DNA of 64,000 nucleotides from a bacterium. GTDB lineage: Bacteria > Patescibacteriota > Saccharimonadia > Saccharimonadales > UBA4665. The translations under genes and the position numbers were made by a program. Positions 39,583-50,206 of this stretch are shown piece after piece. The stretch lies in contig JAJYZG010000001.1 in assembly GCA_021800155.1 (NCBI GenBank), forward strand, positions 73,583-137,582, read 5' to 3'. How positions within the stretch are numbered: the first letter of the stretch is position 1; each line of letters opens with the position of its first letter. The notes under the pieces were generated by a model. The model was given only the letters and a program-made list of their open reading frames with translations. It had not been told where the DNA came from and searched no databases.

Positions 39583-40458
39583 CTATTCATTCATTGCTTC
39601 TACACCGCCGGATATTTCCGCCAGTTCTTGGGTGATTGCCGCCTGACGAGCGGTATTAAACTCCAGCGTATATTCTTCGATCAAATCGCTGGCGTTATCA
39701 CTGGCATTCTTCATTGCCAACATGCGAGCGGAATGTTCACTGGCTATGGCCTCAAGTACCGCCTGCCACAACTGGGCTTCAATTAAAGTGATTGCTGAAT
39801 AAAGCAGGACCGTCTCTACGTCAGGTTCAAAATTCGTAAATCCGCCGCCGTTAACATCACTCTCTCCGTCTTCATCAAATCTCGCTGGCATGATAGCCGT
39901 CCGCGTTGCCACCTGTGCCAAATTGCTCTTAAATAAAGTATAGAGCAGCACCACTTCGTCAGTCTCCTCCTTGATGTATTTGTCAATGATAGTATTAAGG
40001 GTCGGCCGTAAATCGTTCGGTGTCGGGTGGTCACCAAAAGCCGGATATACTGCTAATAGCTCAATATCGTTCAGCCGTCGGCAAAACTGAGCTCCTTTAT
40101 TGCCGATAGCTATCACCTGGCTCCTAATAGCGGAGCCCCTGTCTTCACGAACACTACTAGTTAATAGTTTAAGCACATTGGCGTTATATGCTCCGGCCAG
40201 ACCGCTGTTACTGGTGACGACAACATAAAGTCGACGTTGAATTTCGCGTTGGCGAAACAAAGGTTGCCGTTTTACCTCGGAAATTGAGTTCAAACGGCGC
40301 AATAAGCCATAAGCTGCATCCCGGTAAGCACGACTGCGCAGCGCCTGTTCCTGGGCCTTACGCATCTTGCTCGCCGCAACCAACTCCATAGCTTTAGTAA
40401 TTTGCCGAGTGTTACGGATGGAACTAATCCGGCGCCGTAAGATTATGGTGCTAGCCAC
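39583..40458 (-). CDS. atpG: ATP synthase gamma subunit
   Basis: 'RRRISSIRNTRQITKAMELVAASKMRKAQ'. Confidence 0.97.
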   Translation of the reverse strand: MASTIILRRRISSIRNTRQITKAMELVAASKMRKAQEQALRSRAYRDAAYGLLRRLNSISEVKRQPLFRQREIQRRLYVVVTSNSGLAGAYNANVLKLLTSSVREDRGSAIRSQVIAIGNKGAQFCRRLNDIELLAVYPAFGDHPTPNDLRPTLNTIIDKYIKEETDEVVLLYTLFKSNLAQVATRTAIMPARFDEDGESDVNGGGFTNFEPDVETVLLYSAITLIEAQLWQAVLEAIASEHSARMLAMKNASDNASDLIEEYTLEFNTARQAAITQELAEISGGVEAMNE

Positions 40459-42032
40459 TATTTGTCTCCCGAAGACTTAACCTTTAAGTCATCATCTTTG
40501 GCATAGCTAACGGCAATAGACTTAGCAACCTTAAGGATTTGCTCTTTTTGCTTATCGTCTGGAGTAGTTCCACTATTTACAGATTCAACAAGCTTTATGT
40601 GTTTGGTCCTTAGCTCACGCAACAATTCAGATTCGGCCGGTTTAATTTTATCAATAGGGACTTTATCGAAGACGCCCTCAGTTGCGGACAATAGAGCCAC
40701 ATACATCTCCCAGAGCGCATAGGGTGAATATTGCGGCTGTTTGAGCAGCTCGGTCAAACGTTGACCGCGCTCAATACGACTACGAGTTTGTTCATCGAGA
40801 TCAGTCGAGAACTGGCTGAATGAAGCTAGTTCGCGGAACTGCGCCAAAGATAGTCTTAAGCCGCCAGCGACACTTTTAATGCCCTTGCTTTGGGCATCGC
40901 CACCAACTCTGGATACGCTCAATCCAACCGATATAGCCGGACGGATACCTTGATAAAACAAGTTAGTCTCCATAAATATCTGTCCATCCGTAATTGAAAT
41001 AACGTTAGTCGGGATGTATGCAGAAATATCTCCAGCTTGGGTCTCAATGATAGGTAGAGCGGTCAAAGAACCGCCGCCCAGCGTTTCGCTTAACTTAGCC
41101 GCCCGCTCAAGCAGCCTAGAATGCAAGTAGAAAACATCGCCGGGGTACGCTTCTCGGCCTGGTGGTCGCCGCAACAGCAAGCTCATCTGACGATACGCAA
41201 CCGCGTGTTTTGACAAGTCGTCATAAATCACCAGCGCATGCTGCCTATTGTCGCGGTAATATTCGCCCATCGCACAACCGGCATAGGGTGCCAGATATAG
41301 CATGGCAGCCGGATCAGCTGGAGAAGTAGCCACCACAATCGTCTGGTCCATCACTCCTTCGCGCTTGAGTCGATCAACCAAACGCGATATTTTGCTCAGC
41401 TTCTGCCCAATCGCCACGTAGACGTTAATCACATCGGTCTTTTGCCGCGCCTGGTTAATCATCGTATCCACAACTACGGCTGTCTTACCGGTCTGGCGGT
41501 CGCCAATAATCAGCTCGCGCTGCCCGCGACCGATCGGGATCATTGCATCAATCGCCATGATACCGGTCATCAGTGGCTCACTTACCTTATGCCGGTCGAG
41601 TACTCCTGGTGCCGGTCGTTCAACGCGTGCGGTTTGCTTGGTTTTAATCGGATCACCGCCGTCAAGCGCCCGGCCTAACGGATCAACCACCCGACCAACC
41701 AGCTCAGGCCCAACCGGTACTTCAAGCACATGGCCAGTTAACTTAGCCGTAGCTCCGGCTTTAACGTCAGTGTCTTCGCTTAATAGTACAGCCCCAATCT
41801 CATCTTCACCGAGATTAAAAGCAAACGCCGTTACGGCTTGTCCGCCTACACCCGTTATTTCAATCATCTCGCTAAAACCGCAACTTCTCAGTCCGTAAAC
41901 CCAGGCGATTCCGTCACCAACCCGTGTTACAATACCGGTCTCTTCAATTTCCGGGCGCGATTTTAATTCATTGATCGCAGCACGTATGTCTTTGCTCAGC
42001 TCTGCAATTGAAAGTTCAGCCACTAATTGCAT
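40458..42032 (-). CDS. atpA: ATP synthase alpha subunit
   Basis: '[18 protein letters not shown]', '[18 protein letters not shown]'-type motifs. Confidence 0.98.
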   Translation of the reverse strand: MQLVAELSIAELSKDIRAAINELKSRPEIEETGIVTRVGDGIAWVYGLRSCGFSEMIEITGVGGQAVTAFAFNLGEDEIGAVLLSEDTDVKAGATAKLTGHVLEVPVGPELVGRVVDPLGRALDGGDPIKTKQTARVERPAPGVLDRHKVSEPLMTGIMAIDAMIPIGRGQRELIIGDRQTGKTAVVVDTMINQARQKTDVINVYVAIGQKLSKISRLVDRLKREGVMDQTIVVATSPADPAAMLYLAPYAGCAMGEYYRDNRQHALVIYDDLSKHAVAYRQMSLLLRRPPGREAYPGDVFYLHSRLLERAAKLSETLGGGSLTALPIIETQAGDISAYIPTNVISITDGQIFMETNLFYQGIRPAISVGLSVSRVGGDAQSKGIKSVAGGLRLSLAQFRELASFSQFSTDLDEQTRSRIERGQRLTELLKQPQYSPYALWEMYVALLSATEGVFDKVPIDKIKPAESELLRELRTKHIKLVESVNSGTTPDDKQKEQILKVAKSIAVSYAKDDDLKVKSSGDK

Positions 42033-42429
42033 CCTTTCCGTAGATTATTAATGTTTTAAGCTCATTTAATTTTGCCCTCAGGGACAAATCGAGCTGGGCA
42101 GCAGGGAATTCCAGCCGCACTCCGCCAAGCAGGTTAGCGTCGGTCTTGGAGCTTATAATAATCTGATCAGCCCGAGAGTAAACCAGCTTAACTTCTGCTT
42201 CAATGTCTTTGAGGGCAGTCTCACTTAAGCGGTGCGCACTTACCGCTGTTACCTCAACCGTGCCGGTAGAGGCCCGCTCAGCCACAACATCTCGCATCAA
42301 TGAATCAAGCTCATCAGTCCGGTTTTCGTGTAATAGATAGGCCGCAACTTCGTTGGCTAAACGCTGCGGCGAAATTTCCGCTAAGCGCTGAATGATCACA
42401 CCGGCAATCTGAGTACGGGGAGTCTTCAT
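42016..42429 (-). CDS. atpH: ATP synthase delta subunit
   Basis: Operon position; C-terminal '[28 protein letters not shown]'. Confidence 0.9.
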   Translation of the reverse strand: MKTPRTQIAGVIIQRLAEISPQRLANEVAAYLLHENRTDELDSLMRDVVAERASTGTVEVTAVSAHRLSETALKDIEAEVKLVYSRADQIIISSKTDANLLGGVRLEFPAAQLDLSLRAKLNELKTLIIYGKDAISG

Positions 42430-42962
42430 GTCCTTATTTGCTCCTTAACTACCCGGCTAACCAGCTCCGAATCTTTAGCAGCATCAACCTTCTCGCCAAT
42501 CACCGCCTCAGTTGCATCAGTTACTAATCCGGCAACCTGGGCTTCCAGTTCATGCCAAGCCCGCTTAACTTCAGATTTTGAACGCATTTCGGCATCTTTT
42601 AACAAAACCACTGCTTTATCCCGAGCCTGATCTTCGGCGTCGCGGACAACTTGCCGAGCAGATGCCTGTGCTTCCATTAACATCTGGTCGGCTTTTGCCC
42701 GAGCTTCATGCAAAGTCTTAGCTACTTTAGCCTCAAGTTCGGCTTTTTCCGTTTCCATCTGCTCACCCAGAGTGACGCCTTTTTCGATAACCTCACGCCG
42801 CTCTCTTAGCACCTTCATGATTGGCTTAAACGCCCACCGCCGCAATATTAAGATGGCAATAATGAAGGTTATTAGCTGAACTATAAATCCCGACAGCGAA
42901 ATGCCTAAGGCGCTAACGCCGCCACTGCTTGAACCGAAATGTGTCAGTAAATCAAAAGTCAC
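42426..42962 (-). CDS. atpF: ATP synthase b subunit
   Basis: N-terminal TM then long charged helix; operon position. Confidence 0.95.
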   Translation of the reverse strand: MTFDLLTHFGSSSGGVSALGISLSGFIVQLITFIIAILILRRWAFKPIMKVLRERREVIEKGVTLGEQMETEKAELEAKVAKTLHEARAKADQMLMEAQASARQVVRDAEDQARDKAVVLLKDAEMRSKSEVKRAWHELEAQVAGLVTDATEAVIGEKVDAAKDSELVSRVVKEQIRT

Positions 42963-42982
42963 AGTTATTAAAATCCACTTTA

Positions 42983-43210
42983 TTACTTGATGAAGAACAC
43001 CGAGGCGAAGGCGAGAAGCGCATAAAGCTCAATGATCGCCACAAAAACCAGCGCCTGACCCAACAGTTTACTCTCGGGGTTGCGCCCGGTAGCCTGTAAA
43101 TAGCTACCACCTACGATGCCCATTCCGATAGAAGGTCCAATAAAACCACCGCCAATCATTAGTCCGTGCCCGATGATCGTAGTGTTGATTGCCGCTGCAA
43201 ATTCGTGCAT
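42983..43210 (-). CDS. atpE: ATP synthase c subunit
   Basis: 75 aa, two TM, 'GPSIGMGIVGG...ATGRNPE' and 'AIIELYALLAF'. Confidence 0.97.
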   Translation of the reverse strand: MHEFAAAINTTIIGHGLMIGGGFIGPSIGMGIVGGSYLQATGRNPESKLLGQALVFVAIIELYALLAFASVFFIK

Positions 43211-43266
43211 GTTAGTTAGTTCTCCTTATTTTATAAACGATTAATTTAAACCTACTCGAATCCCCT

Positions 43267-44118
43267 TCAAGCCCGCCCCTTGGCCGTCTCAGCTTTCGCC
43301 TCCATTTTTCCAGACACTGCCTCTTCGGTCAAGCTATCTGCGTTATGCAGACTGGCATGGTTGACGGCAATCGCAAGATACATGGTACCGAGCAGGACAA
43401 AAATAAAGGCCTGCAGGACATCATCAAACAGATCGAGCAGATAAAACGGTGTAGCAGTAATAGGTGCTACGACATTACCTAGGTAGGCAAACACGACCAC
43501 GATCAGCTCGACGATCGAAATATTGAGGAAAAGACGGAGAGACAGGCTGATCACGCGCGTAATATCGGTAATCATTTCAATTAAACCGATAAATAAATAT
43601 AGCGGGTTTTTAATGCTTCCGACAAAAAAATGAGAGAAGTATTCCTTGACCCCGACTTCTTTAATCGAACTTACATACACAAGACCCATTGTTAATACGC
43701 CCATCGCCAGCGTAGCGTTAAAATCAGCGGTAAACGGCCGCAGAAGCGGTATGCCATGGTAAATAACCGAATCGCCAACACCGGGAATCAATCCAAGCAG
43801 ATTGTTAAATAGGATAATGAAGAATAATGGTACAAAATAAAGGATGTATTTTTGGGCGCGGTCTTTTTGCTCAAAAGCATCCTCGACCGTACCGCTCATG
43901 AACTCGGCAATCCATTCAATAAACTGAATGATGCCGCCCTTAGGTCTAACCGTAATTCTCCGGGCCGCCCAGATAAACAACACGATCATAACGATCGTTC
44001 CAATCCATCCGTAAAGAATCGAGTTAGTAATTAATAATGGCCCGATATGAAACAAGCCCTGCGGAGCGATGTGAACTTTTAAAGCCGAGGAAGACGCGAA
44101 TATTCTTAAATCCCTCAC
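43267..44118 (-). CDS. atpB: ATP synthase a subunit
   Basis: 'LSLRLFLNI' essential-Arg region, 'LLGLIPG'. Confidence 0.96.
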   Translation of the reverse strand: MRDLRIFASSSALKVHIAPQGLFHIGPLLITNSILYGWIGTIVMIVLFIWAARRITVRPKGGIIQFIEWIAEFMSGTVEDAFEQKDRAQKYILYFVPLFFIILFNNLLGLIPGVGDSVIYHGIPLLRPFTADFNATLAMGVLTMGLVYVSSIKEVGVKEYFSHFFVGSIKNPLYLFIGLIEMITDITRVISLSLRLFLNISIVELIVVVFAYLGNVVAPITATPFYLLDLFDDVLQAFIFVLLGTMYLAIAVNHASLHNADSLTEEAVSGKMEAKAETAKGRA

Positions 44119-44429
44119 TTTGCTCCTCCTTTTGGTATAGAAGTGTCAATACTACGATTGGAATACTGTTTGTACATCCGCCGAACAACTAGAAAATAGC
44201 CAATGACTGCGATTACCGCACCGATAATAGTCAACGCCGGGAAGATATGCCAGTGTTTGTCTAGCTCATACCCGCCGACAAGAGGCAGAAGTACCACTAG
44301 AGCCAACTGCCAACTCATATCGATAACCGCACCGGCAAATAACTTGAATGCCCGGCTCCGATTGGCGGTTAGTTTTTCATCGGCCTTAGCACCTACCGGT
44401 TCCTTGGCCGGCAATTTTCTCGATACCAT
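44115..44429 (-). CDS. AtpI/AtpZ-like small membrane protein
   Basis: Two-TM protein at head of atp operon. Confidence 0.65.
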   Translation of the reverse strand: MVSRKLPAKEPVGAKADEKLTANRSRAFKLFAGAVIDMSWQLALVVLLPLVGGYELDKHWHIFPALTIIGAVIAVIGYFLVVRRMYKQYSNRSIDTSIPKGGAK

Positions 44430-44518
44430 TTCGCTTAATTATATCAGGTTAAATACTCTTGTCACAAAATGCACATAAAAGGTCTAAAATATATTTACTT
44501 TTAGTATATAAAGTATAG

Positions 44519-44524
44519 TATAAT
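44519..44524 (+). promoter_or_regulatory. -10 element TATAAT, 7 nt before ATG at 44532 (leaderless candidate)
   Basis: TATAAT-GGCTACT-ATG. Confidence 0.5.
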
Positions 44525-44531
44525 GGCTACT

Positions 44532-44789
44532 ATGGCAGACGACAATAAAGTTACAATTTACACAGCTACGTGGTGTGCTTTTTGTCACGCGGCTAAACAA
44601 TATCTGGACAAGCAAGGTATCAAATACGAAGACCTTGACGTCGAATCGAGTCCGGAGAACGGCAGAGCTGCAGTTGAAAAAAGCGGCCAAAGGGGTATAC
44701 CGGTAATCGACATTGCCGGAGACATAATCATTGGTTTTGACCGACCAAAGATTGACTCATCCCTAAAAGCCCACGGCCTATTAACCTAA
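44532..44789 (+). CDS. Glutaredoxin
   Basis: 'ATWCAFCHAAKQYLDKQGIKYEDLDVE...GQRGIPVI'; start MADDNK chosen because TATAAT overlaps the upstream ATG at 44523. Confidence 0.92.
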   Translation: MADDNKVTIYTATWCAFCHAAKQYLDKQGIKYEDLDVESSPENGRAAVEKSGQRGIPVIDIAGDIIIGFDRPKIDSSLKAHGLLT

Positions 44790-44884
44790 ACCTTGATCTA
44801 GCGCACATCAATGGCGTTGGAAATATAACAGGATATCCTTAGAAACGCGTGTTAACATTTGACCACAGTTAAGTGAGGATAAGC

Positions 44885-45502
44885 ATGGCCAATAGCTCAA
44901 ATCAAACAAGTCATATAGATGTCGTGTGGATTGAGCAAGAACTTGCAAATAACCCTGAATTATTTGCAAATGCAGCGGATATCTTACGGCGAGACCCCCC
45001 TATTGAGAACATTGACGCTGGCAATAATATCGAACAAATTCAGAGGGAGCGGAGTGAAAAAGAAGCGCAACTAGTACAAAGACTAGGCCATTTTTTGCAA
45101 AATGAGGGCATTATTAGATTATCGGCTATCGATAGCGAAGTTGCCTCAAGGGCTAGAACTGATCCGAGTCAGAAACAGATTATCTACGATCTTGTACGTA
45201 GACATAAAGACGATCCGGCCAACTACCTTAATCCCAAGGATCTACCATCAGATAAAAGTTCATCTGAAGAACTAAAAAAGCAAAAAGCATCGGAGCTCGC
45301 CGCTCGCAAAGCTAAAACTGAACTCGTAAAACGCTATGGCCGCGAAGTATTTAAGGCATTCGATCCGGAAAGACGTAAAACTGACAGAGCGGTATCATTA
45401 AGCAACGGCGCAAATCTGCTACGCATCTGGGCAGTAGTCACCATGGAACGTCAAAACACTATAGATCAAGGCGAGCCAGAAGCCGAATCGGCAGCCAGCT
45501 AG
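44885..45502 (+). CDS. Hypothetical protein
   Basis: ORF in track (44873..45502); start MANSSN with SD GAGGAT. Confidence 0.6.
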   Translation: MANSSNQTSHIDVVWIEQELANNPELFANAADILRRDPPIENIDAGNNIEQIQRERSEKEAQLVQRLGHFLQNEGIIRLSAIDSEVASRARTDPSQKQIIYDLVRRHKDDPANYLNPKDLPSDKSSSEELKKQKASELAARKAKTELVKRYGREVFKAFDPERRKTDRAVSLSNGANLLRIWAVVTMERQNTIDQGEPEAESAAS

Positions 45503-45547
45503 TTTTGATTAAGATCTAGTTCTGGCATAAAATGGCATTATAAGACC

Positions 45548-46117
45548 ATGGCGTTTAAGGACTATAGGACCAAGCAATCTGTCGTAATCGTATACACCGG
45601 AGAGGGCAAAGGTAAAACATCGGCTTCGCTTGGTCTACTTGGCAGAGCTCTCGGTAACGGCTGGAGAGTGGCTTTTATTCAATTTATTAAGCACTGGGAG
45701 GTTAGCGAACATGTTTTCATCCGTGAGATTCAAACTCTATATGGTAAAAAGTTATTTTTCTTTAAGGGCGGAAAGGGTTTCTATAACGCCGGGGATTTAA
45801 GCGCTAAAGACGTCACACCCGAAGAACACCGCCTGGCAGCCGAATTAACCTTTGACGCGGCTATGAATTGTGCTACCAGTGGCAAGTATGAGTTGGTCAT
45901 CTGTGATGAAATTAATAACGCCGTATATGACGGCTTACTTAATGCCGACGACATCAAAGAACTGATTACTAAACGTAGTCCCATTACTAGCCTCTGCCTA
46001 ACGGGCAGAAACTTTAAGCCTGAATTACTCGATTTAGTAGATATAGCTACCGAAATGAAAAAAATCAAGCATCATTTTGACGACAAATTCCTAGCGAACA
46101 AAGGCATCGATTTCTAG
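45548..46117 (+). CDS. Cob(I)alamin/corrinoid adenosyltransferase (CobO/BtuR-like) P-loop protein
   Basis: 'VIVYTGEGKGKTSASLGLLGRALGNGWRVAFIQFIK' and 'LVICDEINNAVYDGLL'. Confidence 0.85.
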   Translation: MAFKDYRTKQSVVIVYTGEGKGKTSASLGLLGRALGNGWRVAFIQFIKHWEVSEHVFIREIQTLYGKKLFFFKGGKGFYNAGDLSAKDVTPEEHRLAAELTFDAAMNCATSGKYELVICDEINNAVYDGLLNADDIKELITKRSPITSLCLTGRNFKPELLDLVDIATEMKKIKHHFDDKFLANKGIDF

Positions 46118-46160
46118 CCCGAGTAGTGTTAGAATTATCTATAATAAAAGGCCGTCATCG

Positions 46161-47132
46161 ATGAGTTTTGAAACCGCTGATCTCAGGGGAGTTAAAGAAG
46201 CCGCCGCTTTAGTCAATCCGGTAAGCTCCACTAGCTCATTAGGGCAGAGACGATTAAGAGAACTGCAGAAAGCTGCTCCGTTTGAAATAGAAGTCCATAA
46301 CACTTCCAAAAAACCTGAAGTAAATGATGTCCTCATCGGTACTCTGCTAGAGCATTATGATTTATTAGTTGTGGTCTCTGGAGACGGAGGCGCTAACCAG
46401 GTCGTCAGGAAAATAGTCGCGAACGGTTTGTCCAAAGAAGCCAAACACACACCAATTCTGGCTATTGGTGGCGGTAATGCTAACGACGGCGTACGGGCTA
46501 AACATACTAAAAAACACTTACGCTACCCTGAAAAAATTATTGAAGATGGCCGGATTGTGCCAACATATCCCATAAGATGTGATGTTGATCTGCCTGATGG
46601 TGGGCTCGAAATGCACTCAGCTGCCTTTTACGCAACGCTTGGGGCAACGGGACTAGCCGCCAGTGAACACTATCTGAATAATCCCGATTACCGCAACAGT
46701 TTGTTGGGTAAGACCCGTCTGGGCCGAGCCGTTAGCGAACCCCTTCTCGCACTATCGGCTTTAAGAAAAGCCCGTGTCGGGATAATTGAAGAAAACGGAG
46801 ATGAACACAGCATCTATAACTTACTAATTGCAAATTCTCGCCTTATGGCAAAACACTTACGTTTTCCCACACAACTTACCGAGCGCATGTTGTTTAAGGA
46901 CATGATCCCCGACAAGCACTTTTCCGGCCTTGCGGCGGCCGCAATTGGCTACTGGCAGGGAAATAGGCCGGGTCAAATAATTGTTCCCGGGGTACCACTT
47001 GAATTTAAGCTAAAAAGCGACATGTATGCTCAGTTTGACGGTGAACCCGTGCCCATTCCGGCCGACAGTCAAGTCAGGTTCAGTATTCATGACGAGCCTA
47101 TAATGGTAGTGGTAACCAATCCGGATCTTTGA
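46161..47132 (+). CDS. Diacylglycerol/lipid kinase-like (NAD-kinase fold) protein
   Basis: 'LLVVVSGDGGANQVVRKIV', 'LAIGGGNANDGVRA'. Confidence 0.7.
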   Translation: MSFETADLRGVKEAAALVNPVSSTSSLGQRRLRELQKAAPFEIEVHNTSKKPEVNDVLIGTLLEHYDLLVVVSGDGGANQVVRKIVANGLSKEAKHTPILAIGGGNANDGVRAKHTKKHLRYPEKIIEDGRIVPTYPIRCDVDLPDGGLEMHSAAFYATLGATGLAASEHYLNNPDYRNSLLGKTRLGRAVSEPLLALSALRKARVGIIEENGDEHSIYNLLIANSRLMAKHLRFPTQLTERMLFKDMIPDKHFSGLAAAAIGYWQGNRPGQIIVPGVPLEFKLKSDMYAQFDGEPVPIPADSQVRFSIHDEPIMVVVTNPDL

Positions 47133-47147
47133 TGGGCCAATCATCCA

Positions 47148-47666
47148 GTGAAACAAAAACTGACTCTATATCTATTCGTGGGCTGTCCCGGAGCGGGCAA
47201 GACAACACTTGCCAAATTTATCGCCGCACGAACCGGCGCTTATCACATCTGGGCGGATCAAGAAAGACAAAAGATGTTTACTTACCCGACACATTCCACT
47301 AAAGAAAGCCAAACTCTATATAAGGTACTGGATATCAAAACTGATGAGCTACTCAAATCCGGGCAAAGTGTCGTCTTTGATACAAATTTTAACTATCGCC
47401 GCGATCGCGATCTGCTGCGCTCGATTGCAGAGGAAAACGGCGCTCAAACCAAACTAATCTGGCTAACCGTTTCCCCAGAGATAGCTAAAGACCGGGCTTT
47501 ACACCATACACACCGGGATCGTAACGGCTATTTGGTAGCTATGACTGAAGCCGAATTCAACCATCTCTGCGATCACCTCGAATCGCCCACAGATGATGAA
47601 TGCCCGATCCGAATTGACACCACCACCATCAGCGAAGAACAACTAAGTTCCGTCTTAGGTATCTAA
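47148..47666 (+). CDS. AAA-type P-loop kinase (zeta-toxin/polynucleotide kinase-like)
   Basis: 'LFVGCPGAGKTTLAKFIAARTGA', 'VVFDTNFNYRRDRD'; GTG start. Confidence 0.75.
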   Translation: MKQKLTLYLFVGCPGAGKTTLAKFIAARTGAYHIWADQERQKMFTYPTHSTKESQTLYKVLDIKTDELLKSGQSVVFDTNFNYRRDRDLLRSIAEENGAQTKLIWLTVSPEIAKDRALHHTHRDRNGYLVAMTEAEFNHLCDHLESPTDDECPIRIDTTTISEEQLSSVLGI

Positions 47667-47678
47667 CTAAAAGAACCA

Positions 47679-48548
47679 TTAAACAATATTAGTAGATGGG
47701 TCAACCCGGCCTTCACTTAGGCGATTGGATATAAAAGCACTTAGTGATAAAGATTTCAGCTCACTGTCATAGCTAAGATAAACGATATGCGCTACCGGAT
47801 AAAGTATCCATAATAAAAGAATGATCGGATACATATAGACCCGGCACCATAACTTGTGTTTCGCATAAGTCCGTGGGCTGACCAAACAATATGCCGCAAA
47901 CTGGCGAAAACCATGCCCCATCCGTCTTAATGAAATCTCGGCTCTCAGTTGCTCATCATAAGACACCTTAAAACCCTGCTCTTGTAAATGAATTGCGAGG
48001 TCAAGATCTTCGTGGATTCCGGAGGATGAACAGACGGAATTTCGCACCGATTTCCACGAGTTTCTCCTAATAGCCATATTAGCTCCTTGCAAGAACACGC
48101 GGCGTTTCATGTGTTTGGCTAAAAACTTACGGCCAATCCTATCCACCCAATGAGCCAATCGGGTGAGATAAAAGTCATAATAAGTCATTGAACCACTCAC
48201 GGCACTAAGATTCGGCTGCTGAATAAAAAGCTGCTCAATTTGATCGATCCAATTTTCTGGTAACAGGGTATCTGAATCAATTCGGGCAATAATATCACCG
48301 CTAGCGGCATCAAAACCATGGTTGCGTGCATGTATAACACCTTGGTCATGTTCATTTAGTAGCGTTACAAAAGGAAAGTTTAGGGCCAACTCATCAGAAC
48401 CATCAGTTGAGTTATTGTTCACTACGATCACTTCGTCCGGTCGACGCTTTAATCGACTGACGGTTTTCAAACAAGCCTCTAGACACTTTCGATCGTTATA
48501 TACTGGGATGACGAGGCTAATACGTAAATGTTTTTGCTTCATAGACAC
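47679..48548 (-). CDS. Family 2 glycosyltransferase
   Basis: 'ISLVIPVYNDRKCLEACLKTV', 'DIIARIDSDTLLPENWI'. Confidence 0.92.
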   Translation of the reverse strand: MSMKQKHLRISLVIPVYNDRKCLEACLKTVSRLKRRPDEVIVVNNNSTDGSDELALNFPFVTLLNEHDQGVIHARNHGFDAASGDIIARIDSDTLLPENWIDQIEQLFIQQPNLSAVSGSMTYYDFYLTRLAHWVDRIGRKFLAKHMKRRVFLQGANMAIRRNSWKSVRNSVCSSSGIHEDLDLAIHLQEQGFKVSYDEQLRAEISLRRMGHGFRQFAAYCLVSPRTYAKHKLWCRVYMYPIILLLWILYPVAHIVYLSYDSELKSLSLSAFISNRLSEGRVDPSTNIV

Positions 48549-48564
48549 TAAGAATTAATTATAT

Positions 48565-49707
48565 ATGCCTAAAAAAGAATACTTAAGCAAACTGAGAATG
48601 TTCTGGCTTTGGCTAATACACGCACCCTTCCGTTACTGGCACGGTAACTGGGTACATAAGATCGTATCGACCATAGTAATAGCGGTCATAATATTAATTA
48701 TGCTGATAGCTGGAATTGGTGAATGGTACATCTCGACTCAATCAAGCATACCCTTAACCTATGGCGTAAGTTTTATACCGGACTATGCCGAAAGCCTCGG
48801 GGTTAACCCTAAGGCAGCATATGCTGCACTCTTAAAAATAGGGGTTAGACAGTTTCGCCTGACGAGTTACTGGAGTGACATCGAGCCCACTAAAGGCAAT
48901 TATAACTTCTCCCAATTAGATTGGGAGTTTGCCATGGCAAACGCCGCTCATGCCAAAATCATATTAACAGTTGGCTTGCGCCAGCCGCGTTGGCCGGAAT
49001 GCCATCCTCCTTCTTGGGTTAATACTGCAGCCCCGCTGAACAGTTGGGAACCGGAGCTACTCAGTTTCATGAGAGAAGTAATCAACCGCTACAGAAACAA
49101 TCCTGCACTTGAAGCCTGGCAACTAGAGAACGAGTATTTCTTAAAAGGCTTCGGTGACTGCAACAACTTCAGCCGCAGCCGCCTGATTAACGAGTACGAC
49201 ATGCTCAAACGCCTTGACCCGCATCACCCGATTATCTTGGGCCGCAGCAATAACGCCGTCGGATTTCCAATCGGCAAACCAACCCCTAGCATATACGGGA
49301 TATCAGTATATAAACGGGTTTGGGATGCCAACGTAACCCACCGTTACCTGGAGTATCCATATCCAGCTTGGTTTTACGGTTTTCTGGCTGGGGTCCAAGA
49401 GATTTACCAACACAAAAACATGATCATAGCAGAAATGCAGGCTGAACCCTGGATACCGGACGGAAAAACAATCCCTGAGGCCAGTTTGGCGGTGCAAAAC
49501 GAATCTCTCAATGCCAACCGACTGAAAAACCGCTTTAGCTTCAGCCAGGCTACTGGCATAAAAGACGTTATTATGTGGGGAGCTGAATACTGGTACTACC
49601 GTAAGATCGTACTACACGATCCATCAGTCTGGAATGTTGCTAAAGCCGAGTTTAAGAAAAACGCTGACCACGACGGCGAATATTTATTCCACCACCTTAA
49701 CCTTTAG
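48565..49707 (+). CDS. Membrane-anchored clan-A (TIM-barrel) glycoside hydrolase-like protein
   Basis: N-terminal TM; 'WQLENEYFL' (NE acid/base) and 'MIIAEMQAEPW' (second Glu). Confidence 0.65.
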   Translation: MPKKEYLSKLRMFWLWLIHAPFRYWHGNWVHKIVSTIVIAVIILIMLIAGIGEWYISTQSSIPLTYGVSFIPDYAESLGVNPKAAYAALLKIGVRQFRLTSYWSDIEPTKGNYNFSQLDWEFAMANAAHAKIILTVGLRQPRWPECHPPSWVNTAAPLNSWEPELLSFMREVINRYRNNPALEAWQLENEYFLKGFGDCNNFSRSRLINEYDMLKRLDPHHPIILGRSNNAVGFPIGKPTPSIYGISVYKRVWDANVTHRYLEYPYPAWFYGFLAGVQEIYQHKNMIIAEMQAEPWIPDGKTIPEASLAVQNESLNANRLKNRFSFSQATGIKDVIMWGAEYWYYRKIVLHDPSVWNVAKAEFKKNADHDGEYLFHHLNL

Positions 49708-49726
49708 TGATTTAAGAGCTTAAGGA

Positions 49727-49732
49727 TATATT
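49727..49732 (+). promoter_or_regulatory. -10-like TATATT, 6 nt before smpB ATG (leaderless candidate)
   Basis: TATATT-AAAACT-ATG. Confidence 0.4.
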
Positions 49733-49738
49733 AAAACT

Positions 49739-50206
49739 ATGGCTAAATCTAAACGACCGGCAAAAACAATCCTTAACCGACGCGCAAGATACGATTACGC
49801 AATCGAAGATACGTTAATTGTCGGCATGGAACTGACCGGCGCAGAAACTAAAGCGCTAAGACTTGGCCATGGCCAGTTGACCGGAGCTTACGTCACCATT
49901 AATAACGGGCAGCTCAACCTGATTAACGCCAATATCTCCGGCACGACGGGTATCCGTATCCCCGAAAGTGAACAAACCAGATCCCGCAGGCTACTGGCAA
50001 AGCGTCGTGAAATCGAACGTTTAGCCGAAGTCAAGCAGCAGGGCAAAACCATTATCCCGTTAGAGATACTAAACCAGGGAAGATTCATTAAGCTTAAGAT
50101 CGCTCTTGCTAAAGGCAAAAAGCGCTACGATAAGCGCGAAACCATCAAGGCTCGTAACGCCGAACGCCAGATTAACGCCAACCTAAAACGCACTCGCCAG
50201 GCCTAA
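49739..50206 (+). CDS. smpB: SsrA-binding protein
   Basis: 'NRRARYDYAIEDTLIVGMELTGAETKALRLGHGQLTGAYV', 'LAKGKKRYDKRETIK'. Confidence 0.96.
   Translation: MAKSKRPAKTILNRRARYDYAIEDTLIVGMELTGAETKALRLGHGQLTGAYVTINNGQLNLINANISGTTGIRIPESEQTRSRRLLAKRREIERLAEVKQQGKTIIPLEILNQGRFIKLKIALAKGKKRYDKRETIKARNAERQINANLKRTRQA

Noticed and set aside
42983-43210. Sodium-type c-ring
   Set aside because: The helix-2 carboxylate is in AIIELYALL without the Ser/Thr-rich Na+ ligand pattern; proton coupling is the simpler reading, consistent with the bo-type oxidase
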